Source: Enoplolaimus lenunculus | Lineage: Eukaryota > Nematoda > Enoplea > Enoplida > Thoracostomopsidae | Direction of reading: 5' to 3' | Length of the DNA: 64,000 bases | Assembly (NCBI GenBank): GCA_030248215.1 | Contig: JASANG010003525.1 | Span: forward strand, 124,001-188,000 | Shown here: positions 19,997-31,261 of the stretch, piece after piece | How the letters are laid out: the number at the start of each line of letters is the position of its first letter | Position numbering within the stretch: the first letter of the stretch is position 1 | Notes under the pieces: generated by a model | What the model was told of the DNA's origin: nothing | The model's input: only the letters and a program-made list of their open reading frames with translations | Databases searched by the model: none | Program-made: the position numbers and the translations under genes

Positions 19997-21140
19997 GTAC
20001 GTGCAGCCTGCTTTTGCTGATTCTTGGACTTTTTTGCTCTTGGGCTTCGAGAAATTGACTACTGGTTATAACTGTAGCCTTTGAACCACGACTACGTATT
20101 GGTTTGCGTGCTCCTGTGTTACTAATCCGATGCTCCACTGGCGGTGCTCGTGGCGTTACAATGTCAGCGAAAGTTACCGGCGTAGTTTCAACTAAACTCC
20201 ATTCTAGTTGCAGTCCACAATTAGGAGGTATGTTGTATCGACGGAGTGGAGGTATGGCGTGTGGCTCGTGTTTGGCTACCCATTGCACTGACCGACCCCG
20301 GAGTGTGGCATTCTGCTGTGGAACTGTTGGATACTAGCGTTCGTTTGTCATTCATACTACATGGCTCTGTCGAGTGTTCGTCATTGAAATTGCTTGGGCC
20401 TGGAGTTTGTCCATCATTCAAATCGCTTTGTCCTGGAGTGTGAACATCGTTCAAACCCCTTGGCCCTGGCAAATCAAAGAATGGTGCAGCGACAGCTTCT
20501 GTATCGCTACGAACACTTTCGTAACAATCAGCGATTGGAGTACCGTCTGAGTCCATTGGTTTTCCTCGTTGAACACAAGATTCATATTGTTGCATCATAC
20601 CTCTATTATTCGTAGTACTTCGCTCTGTCCACGGGATATATTCCAACTTCTCTGAAAGAGCTGCGTATATGGCACTGGGTTAGTGCTGTTGGCCAGACGT
20701 TCGCAAGCTCGTTAGCAAAACTGCATTTGTTGACTGTTTTCTGTCCATGAGAATAAGTTGTCAGTTGCTGCATTCGTTCGTCCCACCGCGCCTTGACCGG
20801 TGCAAAAATACCAACGTCCAATACCTGCAAAGTATCGTTTGTGTGTGACGGTAGCCGCAGCAGCACTACATTATTGAGTTACGCCACTTCGATCAAGTCG
20901 ACCGACACATGTGATGCGTGCCCACCGAAAACAAGAATCGATGGTCCCTCGCCTTTGGATCTTATCAAGGGAATGATAACTCGCATATAGTGGCGAGAAC
21001 AGTAGTGTTTGTTTTGGCAGTGCCAGGAGAGATTGTTTTCTCACCTCGTATCCTCACCACTAGAAGTTTTTCGTGTATCATGATTGAAACCCGTTTCGTC
21101 TTCTCGGATTTTCAATTCATCCATTACCGCCTGTAACAAG
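19997..21140 (-). pseudogene. Decayed pogo/Tigger-like transposase (DDE_1), C-terminal part
   Basis: Minus strand: KTNTTVLATICEL; HYMRVIIPLIRSKGEGPSIL followed by VFGGHASHVSVDLIEVA and a stop; then VVLLRLPSHTNDTLQVLDVG, IFAPVKARWDERMQQL, and FREVGIYPVDRAK. This matches the pogo/Tigger signature 'LLLVDGHSSH...LPPHTTHxLQPLDVGVF'. The second catalytic Asp position reads Gly (VFGGHASH) while the third Asp (LDVG) is kept. An internal stop and two frame changes make it dead. The tail runs on in other frames (LPGPRGLNDVHTPGQSDLND; PPLRRYNIPPNCGLQLEW). Plain DNA transposon fossil; no DNA-binding domain or terminal repeats found. Confidence 0.8.
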
Positions 21141-22182
21141 TGAAAGGTAAAATTGAAATCAGAGTTCTGAAACTTACTAATTAATCCAACCAAAGTACAA
21201 TATTATACACTAATCAACAGGCACACTCTATCGGAGCCTGAGCCGGATGTCGATTTTTGCCGGAGCCCGATATTCGGTTGAACCCTGATAAATAGCTACT
21301 GACTATCTGCTGTAACTAAAAATGCTGGAGTAAAAAATATGATACCCCATCGGTATTGTGTAATCAAGCTAACCTATACGTAAGAAAAATGACTAGTATA
21401 TAAATATGCAACTTTTATCTGTGCAGTAATGATATTTTAATTAAATTTTAATTAAAGATAATATTATTACGTTTAATTCTAATTTAGTGCTATTATGTTA
21501 ATGCTAGGTATTCTGCGGGGAATGCAGTTTGGCTCAAGATAGGTGTGGCGGCATTTGTTGACTATGGCAACTGAAATATAACTTCGACTCAACCAAAGCT
21601 TTAGTACCACTTTTTGCATACACCTGATTTCTGCCTAGTGTTGTCTGTATGCAGGAGGCAAAATGTTTTATCTACTTATACATTTTGCCTGCAGCAATTT
21701 GGTCCAATATCTATATACAACAAAACGTTTTCATACAAAATTTCCACTTATTAGAATCGTTGTATTTTTTGATTATTTCAAGTCGGCTGTGTTTTATACG
21801 AGCAAAAATTTTACGTTAGCCTGATGAGTCCACAGTGCGTCCAGCTGAGTTTTTGGCGTCCCGTTGAGAAAAGTGATCGCCTCAAGCCAATTAAACATTA
21901 CGTTTAAAATTTTGCCCGGTCAGGCTCCAACATGATATACGCTGGCGTCAGCCCCAGGGCATTTGTACCTGTAATCACTCAATATACATGTTGAAAAGGA
22001 GGAATAATACATCACAAATATTTAACACTAATCCAGCTTACTAAACTTAAAAAGTGAGATGTTTTACATATTTCGGTCGTACGCCAAGAATTTACTTAGT
22101 TTTCAGGTACATGTATATCACTTCCGTGTTGTTGCTTTAAGTTGCTAGATACGCCAGTGTCCCCACGCACGGTTCATATTTA
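21141..22182. other. Unassigned stretch
   Basis: 21215-21287 holds a short CCGGAGCCCGATATTCGGTT fragment ending GAACCCTG, a worn hAT-like end. An AGGCAAAATGT / ACATTTTGCCT inverted repeat lies at about 21654-21702. No gene. Confidence 0.4.
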
Positions 22183-22436
22183 TAGGCCGGATTATCCAAG
22201 TTACACATATAAGATTTGCAATTCCTATTCTGCGCAAGTGCAGTAGGTAGCTGGCTATAGTTGTTCATACTCGTTTTTATATCATTTTCATGATTACCTA
22301 CATTAGGCCAGATTATCCAATTTACATACGTATTTCATTTGCAATTCCTATTCTGTGCAAGTGCTGTAGGTAGCTGGTGATAGTTGTTCATACTCAATTG
22401 GTATAATGTTCATGTTTACCTACACTATCTCAGATT
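22183..22436. repeat. Tandem duplication, unit about 125 bp
   Basis: Two diverged copies, each with TTTGCAATTCCTATTCTG, GCAAGTGCNGTAGGTAGCTG-like and TAGTTGTTCATACTC blocks. Origin unknown. Confidence 0.7.
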
Positions 22437-23334
22437 TTCAGCCACTTTACTGTTTGCGCCAAAAATGTAGTTTGGTAGTGCTTGAGCCACTGTAATCGAT
22501 CGTGTAACTGCTGTTCTATTTATATCCCGTAATGGTCTGTGCATCCTTAGGATACTTCTTAGTCAGATGAATAAGAAAACGCATTTATGTTAGCGTGCTC
22601 GTTTTGCAATGTATTGCCAGAAAGCCTGTTATACTTAATAATTATTGCCGTACAGTTCTAGGTCGTGTATTAAACCTTTAAAAATCGTTTCGTGTGGCTT
22701 CAGCCTTAGCCAACCTGTGATAAACTGCTATAGATTTAATGACAATCGCAATTCACAACCGACCAGTTCCGTATTGACAGGTTCTCCGGAAGCCGGTGGA
22801 TTCACATTGAAAATGTAGCCTAATAATAAATAATAATAACACGTAATAATAATACTAAAAATTATAGAAATAAAATACTGGATTTCACAAGCCCCACGCA
22901 TATACATTTTTCGAAATACTTCTTGAAATTCTTTAAATGCAATATAGATACACATCTGCAGTTTTCTGGCGAACAACTATGATCAAATGTCTGAGTTCAG
23001 TTGAAATACTTGTACCTGAAATACAGATGTATAATAATTTACGTATACCATGGTGGTTGACATCAGGTACGAGAGCAAACAAATTTGACGAACCCTAAAC
23101 CCACTAGCTAAGCATCTTTCCAAAAGCCACAAACCCTAAAGAACAGCGTTTTCACAGAATTGTATCGGACAAGGCAATAAGGTATATACGTTTTCGAACT
23201 AATAATGATACGTAGAGTCCCATAGTCATTGATTATTTTTTGTTTCCTCCGGTTTTGGTATTTCAATGTGTTTGCATTTAACTGGCGGTGCAATATTCTC
23301 CAAAATCTTCGTTCACGCAATGTTATGCTAGCTG
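22437..23334. other. Unassigned stretch
   Basis: AT-rich, no supported gene. The open frames at 22728-22976 and 23108-23320 lack splice or family support. Confidence 0.4.
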
Positions 23335-23700
23335 AAAGATACCGGAGTCGGAGCCGGAGATGGAGGTGTAGATCAACCGAACATGCTGGAGCCGGAGCTG
23401 GAGTCGGAGGTGAGGCGAAATTAGGCAGTAAAAATGATGGCTAGTTAATTTTTAGCCAATATCTGCAGTATGTTGTTAAATTGTTTGGTTTTACGCTAAT
23501 TTTTCACGAAATTTCGGAAATTCTTTCCTGAAAATTGTGACAAAAGTAAAACGAAACGATCTATACAGATAAATTTTGCAAAATTATGCAAAATCTTAAT
23601 ACCGAAATTAGCGGAACCTCCGGCTAAAATTGTACTGAAGCCGGAGCCGAAGGTTGCTTTTCTGCCGGAGTCGGAGCCGGAGGCAAACCTCCAGCAGTTC
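23335..23700. mobile_element. CAGGGTGCAACCGG-family MITE, GAGCCG stutter, degraded copy
   Basis: Inverted arms of GGAGTCGGAGCCGGAGATGG (left) and GCCGGAGTCGGAGCCGGAGG (right) flank an AATTTTAGCCAATATCTG / TTTTACGCTAATTTTTCACG core shared with 30717-31099. The extreme termini are worn. Confidence 0.55.
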
Positions 23701-23726
23701 CCTTCTGAGAACCGGGACCACAACAA

Positions 23727-23963
23727 GCAGTAGTGCAGCGCCTCTTCAGAGGGTACCACCCCTTGTTATTCGGTTACGGACTGTTATTTATTTTTAACGC
23801 TCTCTCCGCCGCCCTTCGTTACTGATATATATCCGGTACTGCAATTTTCCGTTCAAAACGTTTTTCTCGTGTCAATAGCTTGAGCGATAATACAAGGTTA
23901 TGCTTAGGAATATGCTTTCAAAATTTAAGTACCCCTCTCCCTCTTATTCGGGTCAATACAGTA
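23727..23963 (+). mobile_element. CTGTAGTGACCC MITE, internally deleted copy
   Basis: GGGTACCACCCCTTGTTATT through GCTTGAGCGATAATACAAGG, then a jump to TCTTATTCGGGTCAATACAG and TA. The second half of the element is missing. Confidence 0.65.
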
Positions 23964-24705
23964 AGTAGGCAAACCAGCGATCAAAACGCCTGCTTAAATT
24001 TGTTTATGCACAATACACAGCGGTGTGGCCAAGGAGAATTTCAGGTTCCAAATGCCCCTTGTCTGGAGCAGCTAAAATTTGTAATAAGATATGACCGTGT
24101 TTTTGTCGCTTTTAGCGTGAGAATCGTTCAGTGGGGGTTGGGGAGCCACAGCCTTCCTTTCTACTAAAAGGATTTCTATTTTTCGCCAATATATACAGTT
24201 ATAAAGGCATGCAAATATTTAACTTGCGCCTAATTTTGCTGGACTGCGGACGAATACCATCATTTTTAATGCTTCAAATCGAACAACTGCAGTCAGTAGT
24301 GTAAACGGATAGTATAATAACGAAACCGAAACAATTCATAAAATAACGGAAACGGGTGGCGGTAAAGTATAAAGTATAAAAAATGCTTTAATACTTTGTA
24401 CCAATACAATTCAGGCATTCTAATGTTTAGGTACTAGGCTTTCTTAAATTTTGAAAAATACCTGATGCACTCAAAAGTTTTAAAATTTTGGACGTGTTTT
24501 GTCATTTTTGCTTCAAATCAAGCAATTGCATCATATATGATTTGAATAACTGAGTCATTTTTAGTAATTTAGAAGCAAATTATGAGTACGTATGAAAAGA
24601 ACAGAATTTCCGTCATTTGTATAAAAGTGACACGAGCGGAAACGGACCTGGTGTTACATCGCTGCTTTAAGCAGTATGGTGACTGATGGGAATGTTCTTT
24701 CCGAT
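23964..24705. other. Unassigned stretch
   Basis: No supported gene or recognised repeat. Confidence 0.4.
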
Positions 24706-25032
24706 CTGAGTGCAACCGGAGGTGAAAAATACCGGAGCCGGAGAGTGAAGCGAGATTATGTAGTTAAAACGAGGTTCAATTTGATAATTTTAGCAAATAT
24801 CTGTAAATAAATCGTTTGGATTTAAGTTTATTTTTTACGAAATTTTGGCAATTTTTTCAACTTTGTCAAAAGTTAAAACGAAACGCGTTCAAACAAATAA
24901 ACTTTGCAAAACTGTGCTAAATTTCACTACCTAAATTGCCGGATCCTCCGACAAAAATTCTACCGGAGCCAAAGCCGGAGACGCAGGTAAATTTTCTGCC
25001 GGAGCCGAAGACAGACCTCGGGTTGTACCCTG
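24706..25032. mobile_element. hAT MITE (CAGGGTGCAACCGG family), GAGCCG stutter
   Basis: Left end CTGAGTGCAACCGGAGG, right end GGTTGTACCCTG. A perfect 8-bp direct repeat TTTCCGAT lies at 24698-24705 and 25033-25040, which places it in hAT. The hexamer GGAGCC is repeated inside both ends (CCGGAGCCGGAG left, GGAGCCAAAGCCGGAG right). This copy supports the hAT assignment of the whole family. Confidence 0.85.
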
Positions 25033-25287
25033 TTTCCGATAACAAGAACGAGTGTTCTCGCTCTATAACATTTATGCGAAACCTAGTAGTTGCCAAAACC
25101 TGATCATTAAAGGCATAGAAGATTAGCTATAACGTTCATTTCGAGAAGGCATAACCACGATTAAATTTTTTTGCGAGTGAGGATAGCAAGCTAAAATCAA
25201 AATTTATTGATACTATACGGGAATTTTTTCTTTAACCCTTTCTCAGATTAATATTTCCAAATTCATATGAGATGTAATTTTGTAAGA

Positions 25288-25480
25288 TTCGATTCCCAGT
25301 CTCTCGGGTTGGAGGCGTTTGCGATGTCCACTCAGCTATAGAAGCTTCACGCTCGAGCCCAATGAGGCTCTCACGTCTTGTCGAGATTTTGCACTACCTC
25401 TGGTTGTACCCTGCTGCGTATATATGTTAGAATTGTTAATCCGTACGTCGTGGGTTCGAGCCCCACCGCATACGCAGCAA
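25288..25480. other. Two tRNA-like fragments (tRNA pseudogenes or SINE heads)
   Basis: On the plus strand at 25413-25479, GCTGCGTAT pairs with ATACGCAGC. Between them lies a canonical T-arm, GTGGGTTCGAGCCCCAC, but at 67 nt it is too short for a cloverleaf and has no good D-arm. On the minus strand at about 25288-25352, TAGCTGAGTGG fits the A box and GGGAATCGAATC a weak B box. Neither is an intact tRNA. Confidence 0.35.
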
Positions 25481-25732
25481 AATTTTCGTGAAGGGCTCTA
25501 TATGGTACTGCTTAACTTAGAACTACTTTACAGTGTCTGTGTTGCTCGTATATTACTTGTATTTAGTTGCAAATAGTTTACTATATGTGTTAAAAGGCTA
25601 ACCTTTCCCGGTTATTCTGCTGACGTTAAAAAAATCCTATTTTGATTTTTTTCCAGAAATTTGGGAACAGTACCTTTTTCGAATCGTTAGAGAGGCGTTT
25701 GGAAATGGGGGATATATATCCCTATTTCCACT

Positions 25733-25966
25733 TACACTGTAAATTTCAATGAGATGATTAATCAATTCATCTAGCGAGTTACTTATCTCTGAATTAATAT
25801 CAGTGAACATTAACTCATTCTGAGATGAGTTGACTCTGAGTGAGTTGATTAATTAACTCAAAACGAACTGAATCAATTCAAAATTCTGAGTTCTGATAGT
25901 CCTAACTCAGATTGAGTGATTCAACTCATTCTGAGTTAAAATCAACTCACTGAAATTTACAGTGTA
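25733..25966. mobile_element. Foldback MITE (CACTGTAAATTTCA family), copy 1
   Basis: TA-flanked. Terminal inverted repeats are CACTGTAAATTTCAATGAG and its partner ACTCACTGAAATTTACAGTG. The interior is built of GAGTTGATT / AATCAACTC motifs, so most of the element can pair with itself. The second copy is at 53625-53880. Confidence 0.85.
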
Positions 25967-26969
25967 CATAGGCCCTGCATATGCGATCAACTCGTCGAGT
26001 TGCGCAAAATCTTGCGAAATCATTCCTATAGAAACTATCTTTAAAATTGAAACCGCTTTATGGAAATTGTTGCAAGGATTCATTTTCTAAAAATATTCCA
26101 TTTTTTAATCACTCGATGTCAAGTCGTCGTGACCTAATCATTATGCCAGTGTTGCCGTTTGATTTTGAACTAATGTTTTTAAATATGAATGTATTATATT
26201 GGTATCACGACAATTCGTCGCCAGAGAACTCGGCGCCCTACCACTTGTAATTTAAAATTCGATCGACTCGACAATTTGTCGTCCAACACTATGCTTTAAA
26301 GCTTACGTTTAGGCTAAGGAGGCTTAGACTATGCTTAAATATATTAATAGGCGTTAATAGAACACAGTTGGGCGACAAGTTGTCGGGCGACAAATTGTCG
26401 TATATTCCTATTATATATATATTGTGATGTAAAATGTCCGCAAACATGTGCGGTTTCGGCCTCCGCTGTTACTTGACTTCAACTAACTCTCCCAGTAGAT
26501 GATTCTCGCCAACTTTAGTTAGCAGGACACCTTCCTCCTTAATAATACTTTTTCATATATTAGAACGCAGAAAGCTAGTCAGTGAGCGTTAAAAAGGCAA
26601 AATTTCTGAGCTTTAATATTTAGTTTGGTTTTATACTTTGTCGTTTCTAGTAAGCCTTCATGTGTAAACTTCTAGAGCTATAAAATATAAAACTTCATTA
26701 AAGTGAAAATCACCCGTTATCTTTAAAATACTGGTTTCACTTCAGGCCCGGCTAAAAGGTGGGTGGTGGGTAAATTTTTTTCGCGTTGGTAAAACTGGTA
26801 GGTAAAAAGATTTTTATTTGCCTGCGGGGTAAAGCTCAGGTCGGGTAAAAAATTGCTTACGCACATCCCCTGTGCTCTGAGTTTTCATTTATTCGTTTTT
26901 AAGCCATTTCATATACTGTACCACTTGCGTTTTCAACAGAACTTTGATTTCTAAAGTTCAAAATGCACC
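25967..26969. other. Unassigned stretch
   Basis: CGACAATTTGTCG-type short palindromes recur between 26210 and 26400 (GACAATTCGTCG, GACAATTTGTCG, GACAAGTTGTCG, GACAAATTGTCG). A GGGTAAA/GGTAGGTAAA low-complexity patch follows CAGGCCCGGCTAAAAG at 26745-26870. No gene. Confidence 0.4.
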
Positions 26970-27163
26970 GGCCAATGTAAAGAACAGGGGCGGAGCAGTA
27001 TTATAAGCATATTCCTAAGCCCAAGCCTAAGTCTAAGCGTTCGCGTAAGAATGAGTTTATTCCTAAACCTAAGCCTAAAGCCGCCCAAAAATTAGTCTTA
27101 TGCTTAGCTAATTTTATTCTAGTCTCACAGAAAAACGTTCCGCCCCTGATGTTTACATGGGCC
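26970..27163 (-). mobile_element. TTAGGC-MITE, copy 2 (well kept)
   Basis: Left GGCCAATGTAAAGAACAGGG, right AACGTTCCGCCCCTGATG followed by TTTACATGGGCC. Two blocks of CCTAAGCCTAAGTCTAAGCG-type hexamers lie between. One of the best copies for defining the terminal repeats. Confidence 0.75.
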
Positions 27164-27418
27164 AATGCGGCCTAGGAAGTGTTTATTAAATTCAAACGCT
27201 AAACGATCATTTAAAACCATTTTTTATTCATACGAGGTAACTCACAGATGGGAATGATACATATAACAAGTTCACAGTAAGACAAAATTATCGCTTAATA
27301 TCAGGAAACATTAGTTACAAGAGAATTTAATTCTGTACTATAATATTTTTACAGAATATCAGCAATTCTAAACCCAATTTAATTCCTAAAGACATGTTTC
27401 TCATTTACGATAATTATA

Positions 27419-27593
27419 GCCAATGCATAGAACAGGGCCATAACAGTAGCATATATAAGAATACTTTTAAGCCTAAGCGTAAGAATGAGTTTGCACCAAA
27501 CCTTAAGTCTAAGCCTAAAGACTATGCAAAAAATTAGTCTAAAGCTTAAGCTTGCACAAAATTATTAATCAAGAGCGGCGTAAACAGACAGGT
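27419..27593 (-). mobile_element. TTAGGC-MITE, copy 3, right end lost
   Basis: GCATAGAACAGGGCCATAAC, hexamer blocks and AAAATTAGTCTAAAGCTTAA are present. The expected GTTCCGCCCCTGATC end is replaced by an unrelated TTATTAATCAAGAGCGG. Confidence 0.55.
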
Positions 27594-28177
27594 TTCTTAA
27601 TTATGGATTTTAGTAAAAAATGCAGTTTTCGCTCAACTTTGCAGTAGCAAAAAATTGCGATACGTTGAAGTAAACTGTGACAGAAAATAATTATTCAATT
27701 ATTATTTATTAAAGCAGTTTTTTTGGATCTCGGATTTAGCCAAGTGTTTCCGGTTTCAATTCCCATCGTATAAATTCATATCGTTCGGGTTGATTGCGGC
27801 TGTATTTAACGGAAAAACGTTGGCCAAATTAGACGATGGATAATACCGGTAAAGCTCGCTTGATCGTCTCATCATGGGCAATTTCACACCGGAACTTTCG
27901 TCCGGACCTGAAAATGAAAACAAAAATGTAAACAGTAAAACAAATGCTGGAAAGTGCTAAGACAACATTGCGTATACAGGTTGAAAGCTCTGGAATATTG
28001 TGTCAAAAATAAAACGCTATTTTAAATACTTTTCACGTTTTAAGCAGCACCGTTCAAAACGCTTTTACTAAGCAGAGAAACTGTAAAATGAACCGCTTGC
28101 GTATCAAAACGCTTTAGTGTGAAGTGAACACTATTTTCAAACTACGAAAAACGTTTTGTATTTCTGACATGTCGATA
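27594..28177. other. Unassigned stretch
   Basis: No supported gene or repeat. Confidence 0.4.
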
Positions 28178-28383
28178 TACACTGTAAAAACTTGAGAGTC
28201 AAATTGACTGTTTCCGAAATAGGTTTTTCCGGACTACACAAAATGAGTCAAATTCGATTCCGCCAGAGTCAAATTCGACTCACTGAGTAACTCGGGTTAG
28301 TGTCAAGTTGGACTCAGTTTGTATAGTCCGGAAAAGCAAATTTTGGAGAGAGTCAATTTGACACACCATTTTTTCGCAGTGTA
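28178..28383. mobile_element. Foldback MITE (CACTGYAAAAAATGG family), copy 1
   Basis: TA-flanked, about 206 bp. The left end CACTGTAAAAACTTGAGAGT mirrors the right end CACCATTTTTTCGCAGTG. GAGTCAAATTGACTC- and GAGTCAAATTCGACTC-type motifs fill the interior, and TAGTCCGGAAAAGC mirrors GTTTTTCCGGACTA. Nearly the whole element is one inverted repeat. Five more copies are in the window. Confidence 0.85.
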
Positions 28384-28794
28384 CGTTCAAAGAGGCTGTC
28401 ATCATAACCATCAGTTGACTTTATCCAATCCTCCCGGACATACTGTCGCATATTTGTTGTTGAATTTGAAAACAAAAAGTGAAAAAGTTTACAACCAATT
28501 TTATTTGTAGAAAAAAATTATCTGTTTCAAATTGACATTTTTTTACAATTTTTTGCCAAAAAATATTTCGCTTAGTCGTTGAGTGTCGTATGTTTGAAGT
28601 ATTAGAAATTTTTGCGAAACATATAAGTTTTGACTTGTGTTAAAATGACCTACATCGATGCCTTTTAGGGTATATATCACTGAAACACAGATTGTACTAT
28701 TTAGATCTGCTCGATTTCTATGGCTGCTGCAAGTGCAAAATAATAGTTTTGACATTTAGTCGCTGTAATACTTGTCTAAAATAGATTTATAAAC

Positions 28795-28970
28795 TTAATA
28801 GCGGCAGGAACCTTTTAAAAGTTTTAGGTAACGCTGTAAAAATTGGTCTCGACTTGAAGGAACGGCGGCGTTCCATGAGCTTTTACGATTTAACTTATGC
28901 GTTGATGAGCTGGTTGTATCTCTGTGAATCATCATAGGCAGTTTAACTTCAGCTAAACAGCAGTCTCTAC
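28795..28970 (-). CDS. Candidate last exon of a small secreted protein
   Basis: The acceptor TTGATTTCAG leads, in phase 1, into RDCCLAEVKLPMMIHRDTTS and ends FLQRYLKLLKGSCRY with TAA. Fifty-seven residues with three Cys (CC and C near the end). The frame would join in phase to the signal-peptide exon at 32290-32344, giving a peptide of about 76 residues with a CCGRDCC junction. That pairing is a guess across 3.3 kb of repeats. It could also be chance. Confidence 0.3.
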
Positions 28971-29093
28971 CTGAAATCAATGCTTTATATCCATGACAAC
29001 AACAACAATAACAAACACAATGATTGCGTTTTATCTTGACACGTACGATTAGCACAACAACGCTGGATTTTGGTTAACTACCAAAGTCACTTT

Positions 29094-29284
29094 GGCCAAA
29101 TGTAAAGATCAGGGGCGGAACGTTTTTCTACGGGACTTCGATAAAGTAGGTAAAGCTTAAGTTTTAGACTATTTTTTTGTTTAGCCTAGGCTATTAGGTT
29201 GTGGCTTAAACTCATTCGTATGCTTACGTTAAGGCTTACGATTGTGCTAGTACTTCTGCTACGGCCCTGTTCTATATATTGGCC
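29094..29284 (+). mobile_element. TTAGGC-MITE, copy 4 (well kept)
   Basis: Left GGCCAAATGTAAAGATCAGG, right CGGCCCTGTTCTATATATTG and GCC. Few hexamer repeats remain. Useful for defining the outer GGCC of the terminal repeat. Confidence 0.75.
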
Positions 29285-29459
29285 TTCTCTTCGAACCCGT
29301 CATGCACAGATGTATCGGCTCTGTTCTCACAATGCAAATGTTAGCATTGACCCTTTTGAAACACTCCGAACATGTAAAAGAAACAGATAAACTAAAGAGA
29401 AAACAGATAAAATAAAAAGAAATAATGTTTCGAAATTAAATACCAAGTTAAGTAGTATG

Positions 29460-29650
29460 CAGGGTTCGAGAAGCCACCCCTTATACCGCCTTTGATGGGC
29501 CCACCTATAAAAATGCCGCCACCCTAACCAGTTGAAACAAAAACCGCCAAAGTTTTAAAATGCGCTTGGTTTCTCGCTCGCGACTTCGGGGTCATATCTT
29601 GGAGTTTGGGGGGAGCCCAAACCCAATTCGTCTCCGGCAGTGGTAGTATG
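29460..29650. mobile_element. Repeat with CGCTCG/GGGAGCCC blocks, copy 1
   Basis: GAAGCCACCCCTTATACCGC, TTGGTTTCTCGCTCGCG and TTGGAGTTTGGGGGGAGCCC occur in the same order as at 58015-58205. A 49303-49380 fragment matches the first part. Ends undefined; CAGGGCCGGA at the other copies suggests a hAT-like MITE. Confidence 0.45.
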
Positions 29651-30053
29651 CAACATCGAAAAGCGACTCAATTAACTGTGTAATAGTGAAACAATTGTAT
29701 ACTTTTATAATTGCTAATATTTTCAAATTTGGGCTGATACGAATCATTTTAAAATGTACGTTATTGTTATTTCTATTCTGTACATAATTTAATAACCACA
29801 CAAACTAACCAGTGATACCAGAATCTTTTGGCGACAGGGGGTGTACGTGCCCAAAGCACGCTCAGGTAATAACTCAATACAACCCGAAAGAATTATCGAA
29901 CTAAACATTATACGTGTTATAGTTCAATATGAGCGAGAATATGTAATGTAGTAATGCGCACCTAAATCTACCGCATCTCGCCCTTTCTTTAAGCTACCGG
30001 TACCACTGTTCAACCACACAACAATAACATAACATAAAATTACGTAAATACGA
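29651..30053. other. Unassigned stretch
   Basis: No supported gene or repeat. Confidence 0.4.
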
Positions 30054-30216
30054 CGGGCCCGTAGCCAAATGCGATCTTGGGAGCTCAATCTCTCGTAGAA
30101 GATTTTGACTCCCCTAAAAATATTAAACTTTTCTTGTAAGTCATCGAAATCCGTTGTATTCCCCTCCTGAAAACAGTTTAGCCTTCCGTACAAGGTGAGA
30201 TGGCTACGGGGCCCTG
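30054..30216. mobile_element. hAT MITE (CRGGCCCGTAGCCA family), copy 1
   Basis: Left CGGGCCCGTAGCCA, right TGGCTACGGGGCCCTG. The flanks AAATACGA and AAATGCAA agree at six of eight bases, an aged version of the clean 8-bp duplication seen at the 57598 copy. Confidence 0.7.
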
Positions 30217-30716
30217 AAATGCAAGTATCTTAATGACCAACTAAGAGTTACGTTATATGTGCCAAATGTAACTGGTCTAAATGTTTTTTTCTACTTTCAT
30301 TGAAATATTTTCATCAGGCGTGGACATTTTAAGCCTCTCGTGCTATAAATGTTGGGACACAAATTGGTCATCAAAAACTCAAAAAGTGTACTCGTTAAGC
30401 TAAAGTCAAAATATCAAACGGATTCGGTATGACACATCAAAAAGTTAACTATTCATACGGTTTGTTAGGAAAACTTATCAAAGAATATTTTCCATCACAA
30501 TTTCTGTTTGGTCACTTCATTAACCAGTAAAAAATATAGCCCAAATAATGTGATTTGGCAAAAAAATTAGCTAAGGGCTCAAACCTGTAATTCCCCAAAT
30601 ATTGCAATAATTAATAATGCGTTATTCACAATAGCTTGCGTAAATTAATTTTTACAGCAAATATTTCTATGCAATCACGTTATAATCCCTCATGTGCTAT
30701 AATATTCGTACGTAAC
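30217..30716. other. Unassigned stretch
   Basis: No supported gene or repeat. Confidence 0.4.
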
Positions 30717-31099
30717 AGGGTGCAACCGGAGGTGAAAAATACCAGGCACGGAGGTCAACAAAACTTGCCAAACCCGAAGCCGGAGCAAGAGCCGGAGCCG
30801 GAGGTGAGGCGAAATTAGGTACTAAAAATGATGGTTAATTAGGTAATTTTAGCCAATATCTGCAATATTTTGTTAAGTTGTTTGGTTTTACGCTAATTGT
30901 CTACGAAGTTTCGGAAATTCTTTCGTGAAAAATTTATTAATTTTCGCAAATATCTATAATTAAATCGTTTGGCTTTAGCAACGCGCTAAACAGAAACTTT
31001 TTGCAAAATTAACCAAAATTTTACTACCGAAATGGCCGGAAACTCCTGCAAAAATTCTACCGAAACCGGAGCCAGAGGCAGATTTCCGGTTGCACCCTG
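30717..31099. mobile_element. hAT MITE (CAGGGTGCAACCGG family), GAGCCG stutter
   Basis: Left CAGGGTGCAACCGGAGG, right CCGGTTGCACCCTG. AGAGCCGGAGCCGGAGG stutters inside the left end. The flanks GTACGTAA and ATACATAA agree at six of eight bases. Confidence 0.75.
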
Positions 31100-31261
31100 A
31101 TACATAATTCATGTAATATATCAAATAAATGTAAATTCAAAGACAAGGACGGAATATGTAGCATGGAATAAGATGTGTCTTCATGAGCCATAATAGGCCA
31201 ACAGGCAAAAATGTTCCGTCTGCATCCGTCATTTATTTACAGCTTTGCTTAACCCCAATGC

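Noticed and set aside
25413-25479. Intact tRNA gene
   Set aside because: Only 67 nt including an extended stem, with no D-arm or anticodon arm that folds.
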